A stretch of 33,369 nucleotides of DNA from Dolichospermum sp. ST_sed8 (GCA_028658405.1 JAKOGY010000026.1:1-33369), one strand, 5' to 3'. Positions 15,505 to 24,377 are shown, counted from the first letter of the stretch. The notes: generated by a model from the sequence alone, not told the origin. Numbers and translations are program-made.

Positions 15505-16539
15505 ATGATGAATTTAAACAATAATACAACAATTGGCGGTATATATGAAGTCTGTATTGGTGTCACAGATGCTATTTCCGCAATTCAATATTGGCAGCAA
15601 TTTGGCTATCATATTGGAGAAATAGGAGAATTAACCGCAGCAATGGCTAATCAGCTATATCGGGTAAATTCAGCTTTACAGACTATTCGACTTTATCATC
15701 AAAATGCAGATCATGGATTAATTCGCTTAATGATTTGGCAAAATCCCACCTCTGCGGGTTTAGGTGTTAGTTCTATGAAAGTAAAAGGTAATCGTTGGGG
15801 TACTACCTTAACTGCTAATATATTAGGTATTTTAAATCATGCAGAAGCAGCAAAAGCAGTTAGTGAAAATATTATTTACACTCAACCTCACTGGGAAGTA
15901 ATTTATAACAAAGATCAAAAAAGTCGTCCTTTTGTAGAACCTGTGGTGGGAGTGCGAGAAATGCTATTACTTCAACCATTAACTCGTCAAGTTTTATTTC
16001 AACGCTTTGGTTATAATGTTCCTGATTATGGACATATTAATCATCATGCAGCTTTGCAAACCAGTCAGTTTACTCATGTAGGAATAGTTGTTCAAGATGA
16101 TAGTAAGGAGATGCTTAAATTCTATGAAGAAGTTTTAGGGTTATTGCGTGTGCGTGATGATATAGAAACGACTTATGAATCATCTTTAGCAGGAAGAGAA
16201 ATTTTTGAACTTAATCCAGGGGAAAAATTTATAGTTACGGCTTTTGATGATCCTCGGTCTTCTCAAACTGACCTTATGGCAGCACGCAGTGGTAGACTTT
16301 ATATTATTCGGTTTCCCGAAAATATTACCTTAGAATCGTGCTTTGTAGATGCCAAACCTGGAAGTTTAGGAATGTGCCTTTATACTTACCAAGTCCAAGG
16401 AATAGAAACTTATTTTCAACGAATGCGAGAAAGTGCAGCAACACAAATTACAGAAATTGTTAGTAATGAGTTTGCCCAAAGGAGTTTTTCTTTTATTGCA
16501 CCTGATGGTTATTTTTGGAATATAGTGGAATGCAAGTAA
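15505..16539 (+). CDS. VOC (glyoxalase/dioxygenase-fold) family protein, two modules
   Basis: The 344-residue protein has two vicinal-oxygen-chelate halves. The first (about 10-150) starts [23 protein letters not shown]. The second (about 185-343) starts [25 protein letters not shown] and ends [14 protein letters not shown], with the typical H and E metal-ligand positions in the second module. The first module lacks an obvious His at the matching place. Families of this fold include glyoxalases, dioxygenases and antibiotic-binding proteins; the substrate cannot be told. A second ATG follows immediately (15508). It precedes the DUF1838 gene on the same strand, so the two may be functionally linked. 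Confidence 0.75.
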   Translation: MMNLNNNTTIGGIYEVCIGVTDAISAIQYWQQFGYHIGEIGELTAAMANQLYRVNSALQTIRLYHQNADHGLIRLMIWQNPTSAGLGVSSMKVKGNRWGTTLTANILGILNHAEAAKAVSENIIYTQPHWEVIYNKDQKSRPFVEPVVGVREMLLLQPLTRQVLFQRFGYNVPDYGHINHHAALQTSQFTHVGIVVQDDSKEMLKFYEEVLGLLRVRDDIETTYESSLAGREIFELNPGEKFIVTAFDDPRSSQTDLMAARSGRLYIIRFPENITLESCFVDAKPGSLGMCLYTYQVQGIETYFQRMRESAATQITEIVSNEFAQRSFSFIAPDGYFWNIVECK

Positions 16540-16574
16540 ATACAGCACTTCCTCCTATTATGAGGTAAATCATA

Positions 16575-16616
16575 GCCCCCTCCTCGCAAGCGGGGAGGGG
16601 GTTGGGGGTGGGGTTT
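16575..16616. repeat. G/C-rich dispersed hairpin (CCCCCTCC...GGAGGGGG)
   Basis: CCCCCTCCTCGCAAGCGGGG, continuing AGGGGG, forms a strong hairpin followed by GTTGGGGGTGGGG. It is strikingly G-rich in an AT-rich background. It looks like a dispersed cyanobacterial intergenic repeat and may also attenuate transcription between the VOC and DUF1838 genes. No T-tract follows. Confidence 0.55.
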
Positions 16617-16658
16617 AGTTACCAATTTAAATATTTTGAAAATTTAAGGAAATATACC

Positions 16659-17474
16659 ATGCAACCACAATCTCAATTAGTAGATGTTCAACAATGGATT
16701 AAAACCCGTGCTTCTCTAGATGCTAACGAATCTAATTTTCTGAGTTGGACAGGAAATATTTATAGTTTTATTCCTGGAGAAAAACGACAATTATTATTTA
16801 AAATTGTGGGCATGAGCGTGAGTCGTTGTATTGCTACTAGTGAAAATAGTTGGGATTTTACTTCTAGAGAATTAACTTATTACCTCAACCCAGAAACAAA
16901 GGAGATTTTACATAAATGGGAGAACCCTTGGACAAAAGAAATAGTTCCAGTCATGCACGTTGCTAATAGTCCTGTTCAGGGTCAATTTAAAGGTAAATTA
17001 CCTGTGCAATTAGAAGGAGAAAAAACTAATTTTGTCTTTGATATCTTTCCTAATTATCCCAATCCTTTAGTAGAAAATCCCGAATTTGCTGATTATTGTT
17101 CAGGAGAAATTTACCAAGCAGCAGAATTATTTAAAATTTCCGTTTCCACAGCAGAGTTAGAGAATTTAGAATTAAATTCAGTCACACAATTAAGCCTATC
17201 TTGGGATAGATTTGGACAATGGTTGCCTTGGATGAAAATGGGTGAGCATCCTGGTTATTTAATTTATAGTGCTACAGGTAATAAAGTTAGCGATTTTACA
17301 AAATTACACCCAATTTTACAACAGGAAATAAATATTCGCGTTCCTTTGTATAAAGCAGCACCAAAAAATTATATTGAGGGGGAAGATATGACATCTTGGC
17401 TTTATTTTCAAAAGCATTTTTCCGCATATTTAGCTGGAGAAATATTCCCCATAGCAGCAGCAGAGGAAGTTTAA
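16659..17474 (+). CDS. DUF1838 family protein
   Basis: The protein has 271 residues from the ATG at 16659, which has AAGGAA upstream at good spacing. The open frame begins earlier (16602), but that part crosses the G-rich repeat. Recognisable DUF1838 features are FLSWTGNIYSFIPGEKRQ, LFKIVGMSVSRCI, RELTYYLNPETKEILHKWEN, LSWDRFGQWLPWMKMGEHPG and a final TSWLYFQKHFSAYL. The biochemical role of the family is unknown to me. There is no signal peptide or membrane segment. It is convergent with the pentapeptide gene, with only four bases between the stops. Confidence 0.8.
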   Translation: MQPQSQLVDVQQWIKTRASLDANESNFLSWTGNIYSFIPGEKRQLLFKIVGMSVSRCIATSENSWDFTSRELTYYLNPETKEILHKWENPWTKEIVPVMHVANSPVQGQFKGKLPVQLEGEKTNFVFDIFPNYPNPLVENPEFADYCSGEIYQAAELFKISVSTAELENLELNSVTQLSLSWDRFGQWLPWMKMGEHPGYLIYSATGNKVSDFTKLHPILQQEINIRVPLYKAAPKNYIEGEDMTSWLYFQKHFSAYLAGEIFPIAAAEEV

Positions 17475-17478
17475 TTAA

Positions 17479-17847
17479 TTACAACTTTTGCATATTGTGA
17501 CTAAGAGGATCAAAATTTCGAGGAAATTTGGTGCTTTCATCATAATATGCGCGGTGTAAATTCGCTCCGTACAACTTGGTATAATATAGCCTAGCACCTC
17601 GAAGATTTGCTTCAGCGAGATTGACACCAGATAAATTTGCTTTAGTCAAATTTGCCTTTGCTAAATTCGCGCTACTCAAATTTGCTCCCCAGAGTTTAGC
17701 TTTAGCTAAGTTAGCTTCACTCAAATCTGCTCCCCATAAATTAATTCCTGGTAAATAGGCATTAATTAGTTTAGCCTTGACTAATTTACCACAAACAAAA
17801 TATCTTTCTCCTGCAAGATAACGCCGTTTTAGTTCCTCAGTTTCCAT
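17479..17847 (-). CDS. Pentapeptide repeat protein
   Basis: About 15 consecutive A(D/N)LXX-type pentapeptides run from residue 25 to 105 (LINAYLPGINLWGADLSEAN, LAKAKLWGANLSSANL, SGVNLAEANLRGARL), predicting a right-handed quadrilateral beta-helix. A short charged N-terminus (METEELKRRYLAGERYFVCG) and a polar tail flank it. The protein has 122 residues and no signal peptide. Such proteins are abundant in cyanobacteria, and no specific partner is visible here. Confidence 0.9.
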   Translation of the reverse strand: METEELKRRYLAGERYFVCGKLVKAKLINAYLPGINLWGADLSEANLAKAKLWGANLSSANLAKANLTKANLSGVNLAEANLRGARLYYTKLYGANLHRAYYDESTKFPRNFDPLSHNMQKL

Positions 17848-18411
17848 ATCTTGTTAACCTACTTGAGCAACAAAACCTCTATCTTCAGAATACTTCCTAA
17901 GTTGTTGGTTGACATTTTATCAGCACAAAAATTTTTGCCTATATAAACTTATATAGTATTATTAAACACGAGTAAATTAATAATACTTCTACGAATGCCG
18001 CTATTTTATACATAAAAAACGCTTGGGTTTTTGACCCAAGCGTTCCCCGTATAACTTTTTACCAATTCACTATAATTGTGACATTTGAAACCTGTGACTC
18101 AAATAACAGTAAGTATAAGTAGTGCTAGGGAAATTGTAACAAATATAATATGAAGTGGTATCACTCCTTGCATTTATCAAGGATATCCCTTTTAAAATCA
18201 AATAGCTAGTGTAGAGAGTGACACTTTCTTAACTGACACTAGTTAAAAATGAATCCTGGTAGATAGTAGCTAATAAAACATTGCTGAATATTAAATAGCG
18301 GAGTATTTCCGTAGTTAAATGCCAGAAATGGTTTAAAATGTGTAATAGATGGTGTTTTATATTTTTGATAAAACAATCAAGTAACAAGTATAAAATTTAC
18401 AAAAAACAGTT
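17848..18411. other. 564-bp intergenic region with orphan hairpins
   Basis: No convincing ORF is present on either strand. It holds a minus-strand-oriented terminator (18014-18044), a nested inverted repeat at about 18207-18246 (CTAGTGT ... ACACTAG with an inner AGTGT ... ACACT) and a GGATATCC palindrome near 18180. The right end should contain the promoter of the Lin0512 gene. A small RNA on the minus strand ending at the terminator is possible. Confidence 0.5.
18014..18044 (-). terminator. Orphan intrinsic terminator, minus strand
   Basis: A perfect 11-bp stem (AACGCTTGGGT, five-base loop, ACCCAAGCGTT) is followed, read on the minus strand, by TTTTTT. No minus-strand ORF lies upstream of it, between here and 18411. 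Confidence 0.65.
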
Positions 18412-18786
18412 ATGGCACTAAAACGGTTTATTATTGAAATGGGTATGGGTGTAGACCAACACGGACAGGAACCGACGGTAGCAGCAGCAAGAGCAGTTAG
18501 GAATGCGATCGCTCACAATGCCTTACTTGGTATTATGGAAGTAGCAGGATTAAAAGATCCCAATGAAATGATTATCGAAGTCAAAATTGCAGTTCCCTAT
18601 CCCGAACAAGTACGGGAAGCAGAAGTATTAGCTGTTCTTCCCTTTGGTCAGAAAACGCTGATATTAGAAGCAGGAGGAATGGTAGTTGATGGTTTAGCAA
18701 TTGCTTCTCTCAACGATAAAAATGACGAAATGTTGATAGCTGTAGCCGCAGTTACAGTTTTTGTAGAAATTGGATCATTAATTTGA
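18412..18786 (+). CDS. Lin0512 family protein
   Basis: The 124-residue protein matches the small conserved Lin0512 family: KRFIIEMGMGVDQHGQEPTV, AAARAVRNAIAHNALLGI, VKIAVPYPEQVREAEVLAVL and a hydrophobic final strand AVAAVTVFVEIG. The length is normal for the family. Function is unknown to me. An internal HIP1 octamer marks it as resident cyanobacterial DNA. It stands alone, with a hypothetical gene 102 bp downstream on the same strand. Confidence 0.8.
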   Translation: MALKRFIIEMGMGVDQHGQEPTVAAARAVRNAIAHNALLGIMEVAGLKDPNEMIIEVKIAVPYPEQVREAEVLAVLPFGQKTLILEAGGMVVDGLAIASLNDKNDEMLIAVAAVTVFVEIGSLI

Positions 18787-18888
18787 AAATATTGATTTTG
18801 TCGGGATTTTATGAGCTAAACTGGAAATACTGGGATCATCTCTGGCAGTAATTTTTCTAAATTATACATCTACAAAACTCCAGCGAAA

Positions 18889-19227
18889 ATGTCTCAAGAT
18901 CCTCAAAAATCATCTGAAATCCAAGAAATAATTGGACTAAAAGCACAACACTTTGCTGATTTAATTAGAACCGCACAATTAATTTTTGATCCGACTGCGG
19001 GAGTTACCGGCAGAAATGTAAAAATTGATTGGCAAGATTTTGGCATTCCTCGGAATATAGAGGATAATCTCAGATTTATTGGTGAAGAGTTTCAATATGC
19101 TTCTCCCCATATTCCAGTTGATGTTATCTGGGGTAAATTAACTACAGAAACTCGAATTTGGTTTTTGGAAAATAAAGACCAATTGTGGCAATTTGAAGAA
19201 ATTTTACCGGCACTTGACGAAGACTAA
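18889..19227 (+). CDS. Hypothetical protein, 112 residues
   Basis: I do not recognise this soluble, acidic protein. It has an amphipathic helix at residues 10-35 (EIIGLKAQHFADLIRTAQLI), an aromatic-rich centre (VKIDWQDFGIPRNIEDNLRF) and an acidic end (FEEILPALDED). No signal peptide or membrane segment is present. It is likely co-oriented with the Lin0512 gene, and the codon use resembles the neighbours. Confidence 0.6.
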   Translation: MSQDPQKSSEIQEIIGLKAQHFADLIRTAQLIFDPTAGVTGRNVKIDWQDFGIPRNIEDNLRFIGEEFQYASPHIPVDVIWGKLTTETRIWFLENKDQLWQFEEILPALDED

Positions 19228-19229
19228 CT

Positions 19230-19345
19230 AGGGCTTGCTGATAGCGTGGCGTAAGTCATAAAAGTCTTTTCATGAAGGTTAGGAGTAGGGGCGAATGGCC
19301 ATTCGCCCTCGAATTTACGCGGTTATTTTTAGTTAAAATGCAAGG
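19230..19345. repeat. Dispersed repeat (partner at 27735-27782) with a 20-bp palindrome inserted
   Basis: AGGGCTTGCTGATAGCGT at 19230 and ACGCGGTTATTTTTAGTTA near 19318 both match, in order, the reverse complement of 27735-27782, where they are adjacent. In this copy about 70 extra bases separate them. The extra bases include the perfect palindrome GGGCGAATGGCCATTCGCCC (19289-19308). It looks like an insertion into an older repeat, or remnants of a transposon end. The following 100 bp (to 19440) show no gene. Confidence 0.55.
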
Positions 19346-19521
19346 GTTTTAAACATCTATTGCTAATAATCTTGCACTTTTTTACGTGTAAAACCCTGTA
19401 AACCTTTATCTATCAATGCTTTTACTTTCTTTTTTGCCAGCCATAACTATTGCCAAAAACACTTTTTTATAGTAGGATATATAAATTTTGTATCCTACTT
19501 ATTTACTGGAAAATTAAGTTT

Positions 19522-20061
19522 ATGAAAATCCTAAATTCCCAAGTTTTAGTAGTTTCTTTGTTTTTGATAGTGCCTATAATAACTCCAGCTTTAAATAAGT
19601 CTAGTATGGCTTTAGCAGCAATTACAACAAAATATGATCAGTCAATTATTAATCAGCAAATAGTTGTTAATAAAAGTGAATTTGGAGTGAAAATAGTCAG
19701 CGCAGAAGGGAAAGTGAATTTTTTCCCAACAACTACAGTTCCCTTAAAAGAAGGTGATGCTTATGGTTGGAAAATTACACTTGATAACTATCAAGGTAAC
19801 GTCAAAGGTAAAGTTAAATGGCGCGAAGTTTTAACTTTACCACAAGCTCCGGAAACTTGGACAACAGAAAATAATAAAAATTTCTCTATATCAAAAGATG
19901 GAAAGACAGCAATTTCCCAGCGCACAGCAACACCTGTTAATGGTGTAATTGAAAATTTCTGGACTATTTCTCCTGGAGATCCTTTGGGTAAACATCAAAT
20001 AGAAGTCTATATTGATGAACGTTTAATTGGTACTTTTATATTTGAAATAGTCCCGTTTTAA
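19522..20061 (+). CDS. Secreted hypothetical protein
   Basis: This exported protein of 179 residues starts at the ATG of 19522. The open frame extends 24 codons upstream, but this start gives a standard signal peptide (MKILNSQVLVVSLFLIVPII, with cleavage likely near MALAA). The mature part is beta-rich and hydrophilic (GVKIVSAEGKVNFFPTTTVP, YGWKITLDNYQGNVKGKVKW, GKHQIEVYIDERLIGTFIFE), suggesting an Ig-like or beta-sandwich fold. The function is unknown. It lies 52 bp ahead of the SDR gene on the same strand. Confidence 0.7.
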   Translation: MKILNSQVLVVSLFLIVPIITPALNKSSMALAAITTKYDQSIINQQIVVNKSEFGVKIVSAEGKVNFFPTTTVPLKEGDAYGWKITLDNYQGNVKGKVKWREVLTLPQAPETWTTENNKNFSISKDGKTAISQRTATPVNGVIENFWTISPGDPLGKHQIEVYIDERLIGTFIFEIVPF

Positions 20062-20113
20062 AATGATAGTTTTGTGCTAAATATAAACATAGTATCTTTT
20101 TTATAGACTAATT

Positions 20114-20794
20114 ATGTCAATCACATCTTACATTTTTTTAGCTGGTGCTAGTCGCGGTGTTGGTCAAGAGATTGCTAAATATTTAACAGCACAACAAATT
20201 CAAGTTAAGGCACTTTTGAGAACAGAAGCTGCTGCTGTGGAAGCGAAAGCAATGGGTATTTATCCAGTTTTAGGAGATGCGTTAAATGTAGCTGATGTGG
20301 AACAGGCAATTTTAGGAACTGAACCTATTCAAGCGGTTATCAGTACATTAGGGGGTTTACCTACAGATAATATCAAACCTGATTATATCGGTAATAAAAA
20401 CCTCATTGATGCCGCAGTAAAAGCGGGAGTACAAAAGTTTATTCTGGTAACTTCTATTGGTAGTGGTGATAGTGTTGCTGCTTTACCTCCCCAAGCTTTA
20501 GAAGCACTCAAACCAGTTTTAATTGAAAAGGAAAAAGCAGAACAATATTTAATTTCTAGCGGACTTAACTATACAATTATCCGTCCTGGTGGTTTAAAAT
20601 CAGCACCAGCAACCAATAACGGAATTATCACCGAAAATTCCCAAATTGTAGGTACTATTCATCGTGCAGATGTTGCCCAATTAGTTTGTCGCTGTTTAAA
20701 TTCTGCTCATACTAATAATAAGGTTTTTTCAGCCATTGATCGGAATATGGTATATCCTGGATTACCGGAGTTTGTGGAATTTAATTTAGATTAA
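20114..20794 (+). CDS. NAD(P)-binding atypical SDR (NmrA/SDR_a5-like)
   Basis: The 226-residue protein has a Rossmann nucleotide-binding loop, FLAGASRGVGQEIAKYL (residues 8-24), followed by LLRTEAA at the end of the second strand. The rest of an atypical SDR follows: VLGDALNVADVEQAI, VISTLGG, FILVTSIGSGDS and NYTIIRPGGLKS. The canonical YxxxK pair is replaced by a LIEKEKAEQYL helix, as in NAD(P)H-binding NmrA-like proteins. The substrate is unknown. Homologs in cyanobacteria and chloroplasts include photosystem- or complex-assembly factors, but nothing here assigns that role. Confidence 0.8.
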   Translation: MSITSYIFLAGASRGVGQEIAKYLTAQQIQVKALLRTEAAAVEAKAMGIYPVLGDALNVADVEQAILGTEPIQAVISTLGGLPTDNIKPDYIGNKNLIDAAVKAGVQKFILVTSIGSGDSVAALPPQALEALKPVLIEKEKAEQYLISSGLNYTIIRPGGLKSAPATNNGIITENSQIVGTIHRADVAQLVCRCLNSAHTNNKVFSAIDRNMVYPGLPEFVEFNLD

Positions 20795-20798
20795 ACAG

Positions 20799-21150
20799 TA
20801 GAAGCCTCTCACCTACTCGATAGGGAGGTGATGAGATGAATACGCGGAAGTGACGAATTGCCCAACGAGCAAAATTAAGCGCAGCTTAATCAGTGTTGTT
20901 GGGCGATGTTAGCGAAGCGGCACGAAGTGCGGAATGAACACTTTCTTGATTTTTTTTCAAATATTTGATATAATTCTTGATAGTAGGTGTAACTCAATTA
21001 AATGCACCAAAAGCAGCCTATCAAAAAAGTTAAAAATTATCTCAAAAAGTCCCTAGGGCATAGGGCTTTAAAGCTCGGTTAATGTCTTCATAGAGGAGTC
21101 GCAAAAGAAGCCCACACTCACCTGAAAGGGAGTGTGTGGAGTATGTCACA
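20799..21150 (+). mobile_element. Probable IS200/IS605-family remnant with omegaRNA-like end
   Basis: This gap has no intact transposase. Two segments of the form AGAAGCC plus hairpin occur, at 20799-20834 and 21106-21147. The second reads GAAGCCCACACTCACC, four bases, GGGAGTGTGTGGAG, ending ATGTCAC, a form I associate with right ends of cyanobacterial IS605/TnpB elements. Between them a 26-codon ORF starts at 21002 (MHQKQPIKKVKNYLKKSLGH), and a GCGAAGCGGCACGAAGTGCG repeat lies near 20913. It is best read as an internally deleted element; the family call is from memory of such ends. A TGAGGACT-AA-AGTCCTCA palindrome follows at 21168-21185. Confidence 0.45.
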
Positions 21151-21198
21151 TTAGTTGCTGTTGATGTTGAGGACTAAAGTCCTCACTACTAACTAAAT

Positions 21199-23037
21199 TT
21201 AAGCGGAAAATACTACTCGAAACCCACACATTCTTAAACCACCTTCTGCTTCGTTCCAGCTTCTACTAGCACTGCGACAAAGTTCCGCGCTAAAATTCCA
21301 TGCACCACCCCTTAAAACGCGACGATACTTATCACCGCCATCTTCCCATACACTACCATTTGTAGGTGCATCATGATAGTTATTATGCCAAGAATCTGCA
21401 CACCATTCCCACACTAAACCGTGCATATCATATAAACCAAAAGCATTAGCAACTTCAAAATAACCAACATTAGTTGTTTCTTTCCGAAATCTACTTTTTG
21501 GTTCTACAGAATAAGTATCGCTACCACTACAGTTAATTAAATCAGAAGTAATTGTTTCTCCAAAATGAAAAGATGTGGTAGTTCCCGCACGACAAGCATA
21601 CTCCCATTCTGCTTCACTAGGTAAACGATATTGTCTCCCAGTTTTAATTGCCAATCTGGCACAAAATTCCACAGCTTCATACCAAGAAACATTTTCTACT
21701 GGCAGATTTGCACCTTTAAATTTTGATGGATTAGGGGGTAATGCTTGTTGAATTTCAGGTAAGGCTGCTACTGTTCTCCACTGTAATTGAGTAATAGGAT
21801 ATTTACCCATAAAAAATGATGGAACTATGACTTGATGTTGAGGACGTTCATCATCATCACCTTCACAACTCAGAGAACCCATGATAAAATTTCCATTGGG
21901 AATTGATACCATTTCTAAAGTTGTATTTCTGCCTAATTCTTCGGCAAAATATTTAGTATTCCGTCTATCACGGTTAACTTCTCTCCCAGAAGTATCTACC
22001 GTAATCACATAATAATCAAAGTTGTACAAGAGAGGTAAGGGAACAGTTATTTTTATTGGAGGTGGTGGTGTTAATGGTGGTTGAGGAAAGGAAGGAAATT
22101 TGATGGCTACGGGAGATTTAGGAAAGTTTAAATCATCCAAAACATCCATTGCTGATTGATATCTATCACTAGCAAAATGTTGCAATAATTTATCTAATAT
22201 TTGCTTTAATTCATCGCTAATAGTAATTTTTTTGATTCGCAAACGTTCTTTCCATAACCATTTAGCATTCATAGCATCATAAAGATGATCTTGAAGTTGT
22301 CCATAATCATCTTGTAATGGTAAATCTTGAGTTAATAACCGTACACAAGTGACACCCAAAGAATATAAATCACTCGCTTGACAAGCAAACCCGGCCATTT
22401 GTTCTGTCGGTGCATAACCAAGGGTATAAATAGCCGTAGCTTGTCTAGCTATACTAGTTTGAGTAACTTGTTTCGCACCTCCAAAATCAATTAAGACGGG
22501 TTTTTTGTCACTATCCCGACGCACAATGTTTTCTGGTTTAATATCGCGGTGAATTACATTGTGTTTGTGAACAAAATCTAAAACTGGTAACAAATCAGCT
22601 AAAAATTGCCGAACTTCAGTTTCACTATAAGCTTGATTTTGAAGTTCTTCTAGCAGAGTTTTACCAATAATAAATTCCTGCACTAAATACAAACTAGAAC
22701 CTTGTTCAAAGTAAGCTAAAAGGCGCGGAATTTGGGGATGATTTTCTCCCAAATCATACAATCTAAAAGCTTCTTCTTTGAAAAATTCCGCTGCTTTAGC
22801 ACGTTGTCCAGTTCCTTGAACTTGGGGGAAAAATTGCTTAATTACACAAGGTGCATTCAGTCTATCTACATCTTCAGCAGCGTAGGTTCTGCTAAACCCA
22901 CCTTCACCTAATAACCTCAAAACCCGGTAACGGTTTCGCAGCATTTCCCCAAAATTACTTTCTTGACAACTTAGACAAGATTGAGAGGTTTTAGGGTTGA
23001 AGGGGTTGGAACAATTGGGATTTTGGCAAATTTGCAT
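21199..23037 (-). CDS. Ser/Thr protein kinase with C-terminal FGE-like domain
   Basis: The 612-residue protein is a paralog of the 6568-8286 product with the same layout. It has an N-terminal four-cysteine motif (C4, C9, C21, C24) and a kinase at about 37-305 (LLGEGGFSRTY, K67, HRDIKPEN with D165, DFG at 184-186, GYAPTEQMAG). A proline-rich linker follows, then the FGE/SUMF1 domain at about 380-610 (MVSIPNGNFIMGSLSCEG, LPVENVSWYEAVEFCARL, YRLPSEAEWEYACRAG, MHGLVWEWCADSW). Its C-terminus, VLRGGAWNFSAELCRSASRS to GFRVVFSA, is an ordinary FGE end without the Asn-codon pattern of the paralog. Kinase catalytic residues are present. It likely phosphorylates proteins in response to something bound by the C-terminal domain (inference). 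Confidence 0.9.
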   Translation of the reverse strand: MQICQNPNCSNPFNPKTSQSCLSCQESNFGEMLRNRYRVLRLLGEGGFSRTYAAEDVDRLNAPCVIKQFFPQVQGTGQRAKAAEFFKEEAFRLYDLGENHPQIPRLLAYFEQGSSLYLVQEFIIGKTLLEELQNQAYSETEVRQFLADLLPVLDFVHKHNVIHRDIKPENIVRRDSDKKPVLIDFGGAKQVTQTSIARQATAIYTLGYAPTEQMAGFACQASDLYSLGVTCVRLLTQDLPLQDDYGQLQDHLYDAMNAKWLWKERLRIKKITISDELKQILDKLLQHFASDRYQSAMDVLDDLNFPKSPVAIKFPSFPQPPLTPPPPIKITVPLPLLYNFDYYVITVDTSGREVNRDRRNTKYFAEELGRNTTLEMVSIPNGNFIMGSLSCEGDDDERPQHQVIVPSFFMGKYPITQLQWRTVAALPEIQQALPPNPSKFKGANLPVENVSWYEAVEFCARLAIKTGRQYRLPSEAEWEYACRAGTTTSFHFGETITSDLINCSGSDTYSVEPKSRFRKETTNVGYFEVANAFGLYDMHGLVWEWCADSWHNNYHDAPTNGSVWEDGGDKYRRVLRGGAWNFSAELCRSASRSWNEAEGGLRMCGFRVVFSA

Positions 23038-23125
23038 GAATGTTGAGAAAATAGCATCTTGTCAAAATTCAGCCCCAATATTATTAAGTTGTCAAAACGA
23101 TATTTATTACTGTGAGAAAAAATTA

Positions 23126-23425
23126 TCTAAACTATGATTTATTTGATTTAGATGATTATTGTGATTTAAATTAGAGAGATTCAAAAATCACAGTCTGAAC
23201 TATGATTTATTTGATTTAGATGATTATTGTGATTTGAATTAGAGAGATTTAAAAATCACAGTCTGAACTATGATTTATTTGATTTAGATGATTATTGTGA
23301 TTTGAATTAGAGAGATTTAAAAATCATCCTCATCACAAAAATCACAAAAATCATAGTTCAGACGATAATTAGAGAGATTTAAAAATCATCCTCATCACAA
23401 AAATCACAAAAATCATAGTTCAGAT
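23126..23425. repeat. Tandem and inverted array of the TCTGAACTATGATT family
   Basis: Three head-to-tail units of exactly 68 bp begin at 23126, 23194 and 23262 (TCT(G/A)AACTATGATTTATT...). The third runs into the inverse motif AAATCATAGTTCAGA (ending 23362), followed by a 62-bp repeat of that inverted half to 23424. The array can fold into a very long hairpin and can be read as direct or inverted copies. Units are contiguous, so this is not CRISPR. The gap 23038-23756 is made of this array, a terminator-like hairpin (23454-23494) and AT-rich leader sequence for the globin gene. Confidence 0.85.
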
Positions 23426-23453
23426 TATTTATGAATAACACTATCAGCAGGAG

Positions 23454-23494
23454 AAATCTGTGCTGTTTGTTGCACAGATTCTAGCTTTTTTTTT
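23454..23494 (+). terminator. Intrinsic terminator with long T-tract, no upstream ORF
   Basis: AAATCTGTGC, eight-base loop, GCACAGATT form a 9-bp stem. After CTAGC comes a run of nine T (23486-23494). It is oriented to stop plus-strand transcription, yet the nearest upstream plus-strand gene ends at 20794. It may end a transcript of the repeat array or act as an attenuator 260 bp before the globin start. Confidence 0.65.
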
Positions 23495-23756
23495 GAATAT
23501 GGTTCAGTTGCTCCTTTACGACAAGAAGAATATAGATTAAATGAACCAGGTATCCCTTACAAGACCGTAGGTATAGACGCAAAGGATACGAAGAAAGGAA
23601 AGAAAAGTTTTGGGCGAATATAATTAATAGGGAATATGTATCATTTTATAACTATCTTCACAACTTCTTCAAGTTTCTGATTTAACCTAAAGGTAGATAG
23701 AATGCAACTGTTTACAAGACAGATACATCAAAAAATATTTATATCAAGGATGACTT

Positions 23757-24308
23757 ATGGATACTCTGGCATTTATGACCACAATGGAAAATAGATTTAG
23801 TTTCACCGCTGAAGATAAATCTATTTTGAAAGCAAATGCTGCTTGGGGTGCGGAAATTGCAGGGGAAATGGCAGAACATTTCTATGGATATTTAGGGCGT
23901 GATCCAGAAATGAATGCCATTATTAATGCTAGTGAAGGCAGAATTCAGCGGCTTACAGATACATTTATCAAATGGTTTGCGGAAATGTTTACCGGAATTG
24001 ATGATTGGGGTGCAGTTTATGCCCAACGGCGCTGGCAAATTGGGGTAGTTCATGTAAAGGTGGGAATTCAACCCCAGCATATTGTTCCCGCCATGTCTAC
24101 CGTCATTCATGAAGTCGCCAAAAAGCTGAAAGCTGAGGGTAAATCAGAGGATTTAAAAGATGCTTTAGGGCGAATCTGTATGATTGATTTAGCTTTTATC
24201 GAACAGTCTTATGTAGATGTTTCTGCCTCCGCTGTGTTAAAAGAAACGGGTTGGTCTTCCGCCTTATTAAAGCGATTAATTAGCACAGGTGCAGCATCAA
24301 TATCTTAG
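23757..24308 (+). CDS. Stand-alone protoglobin/globin-coupled-sensor-type haem protein
   Basis: The 183-residue single-domain protein contains the protoglobin family segment RRWQIGVVHVKVGIQPQHIV, with likely proximal haem ligand H99. The N-terminal helices (FSFTAEDKSILKANAAWG, IAGEMAEHFYGYLGRDPEM) and LTDTFIKWFAEMFTG also fit. Unlike most globin-coupled sensors there is no output domain. It probably binds O2, NO or CO; the role is unknown. The start has AAGGAT upstream at proper distance; in-frame ATGs at codons 7 and 10 are alternatives. It is followed by STRR heptamer repeats and converges on the 2-oxoglutarate decarboxylase gene. Confidence 0.85.
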   Translation: MDTLAFMTTMENRFSFTAEDKSILKANAAWGAEIAGEMAEHFYGYLGRDPEMNAIINASEGRIQRLTDTFIKWFAEMFTGIDDWGAVYAQRRWQIGVVHVKVGIQPQHIVPAMSTVIHEVAKKLKAEGKSEDLKDALGRICMIDLAFIEQSYVDVSASAVLKETGWSSALLKRLISTGAASIS

Positions 24309-24310
24309 GT

Positions 24311-24344
24311 GACAGGGAACAGGGAACAGGGAACAGGGAACAGG
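24311..24344. repeat. STRR heptamer array, (CAGGGAA)n
   Basis: Four to five perfect 7-bp units start directly after the globin stop. The same heptamer borders the 165-bp elements at 2846 and 33211. Such short tandemly repeated heptamers are a known trait of heterocystous cyanobacteria. Confidence 0.85.
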
Positions 24345-24377
24345 TTACGCAGAAAGAATCTTCTTCCTTCTTCTAAA

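Noticed and set aside
23126..23425. 68-bp periodic array as CRISPR
   Set aside because: There is no spacer diversity, inverted copies are present, and no cas genes are nearby.
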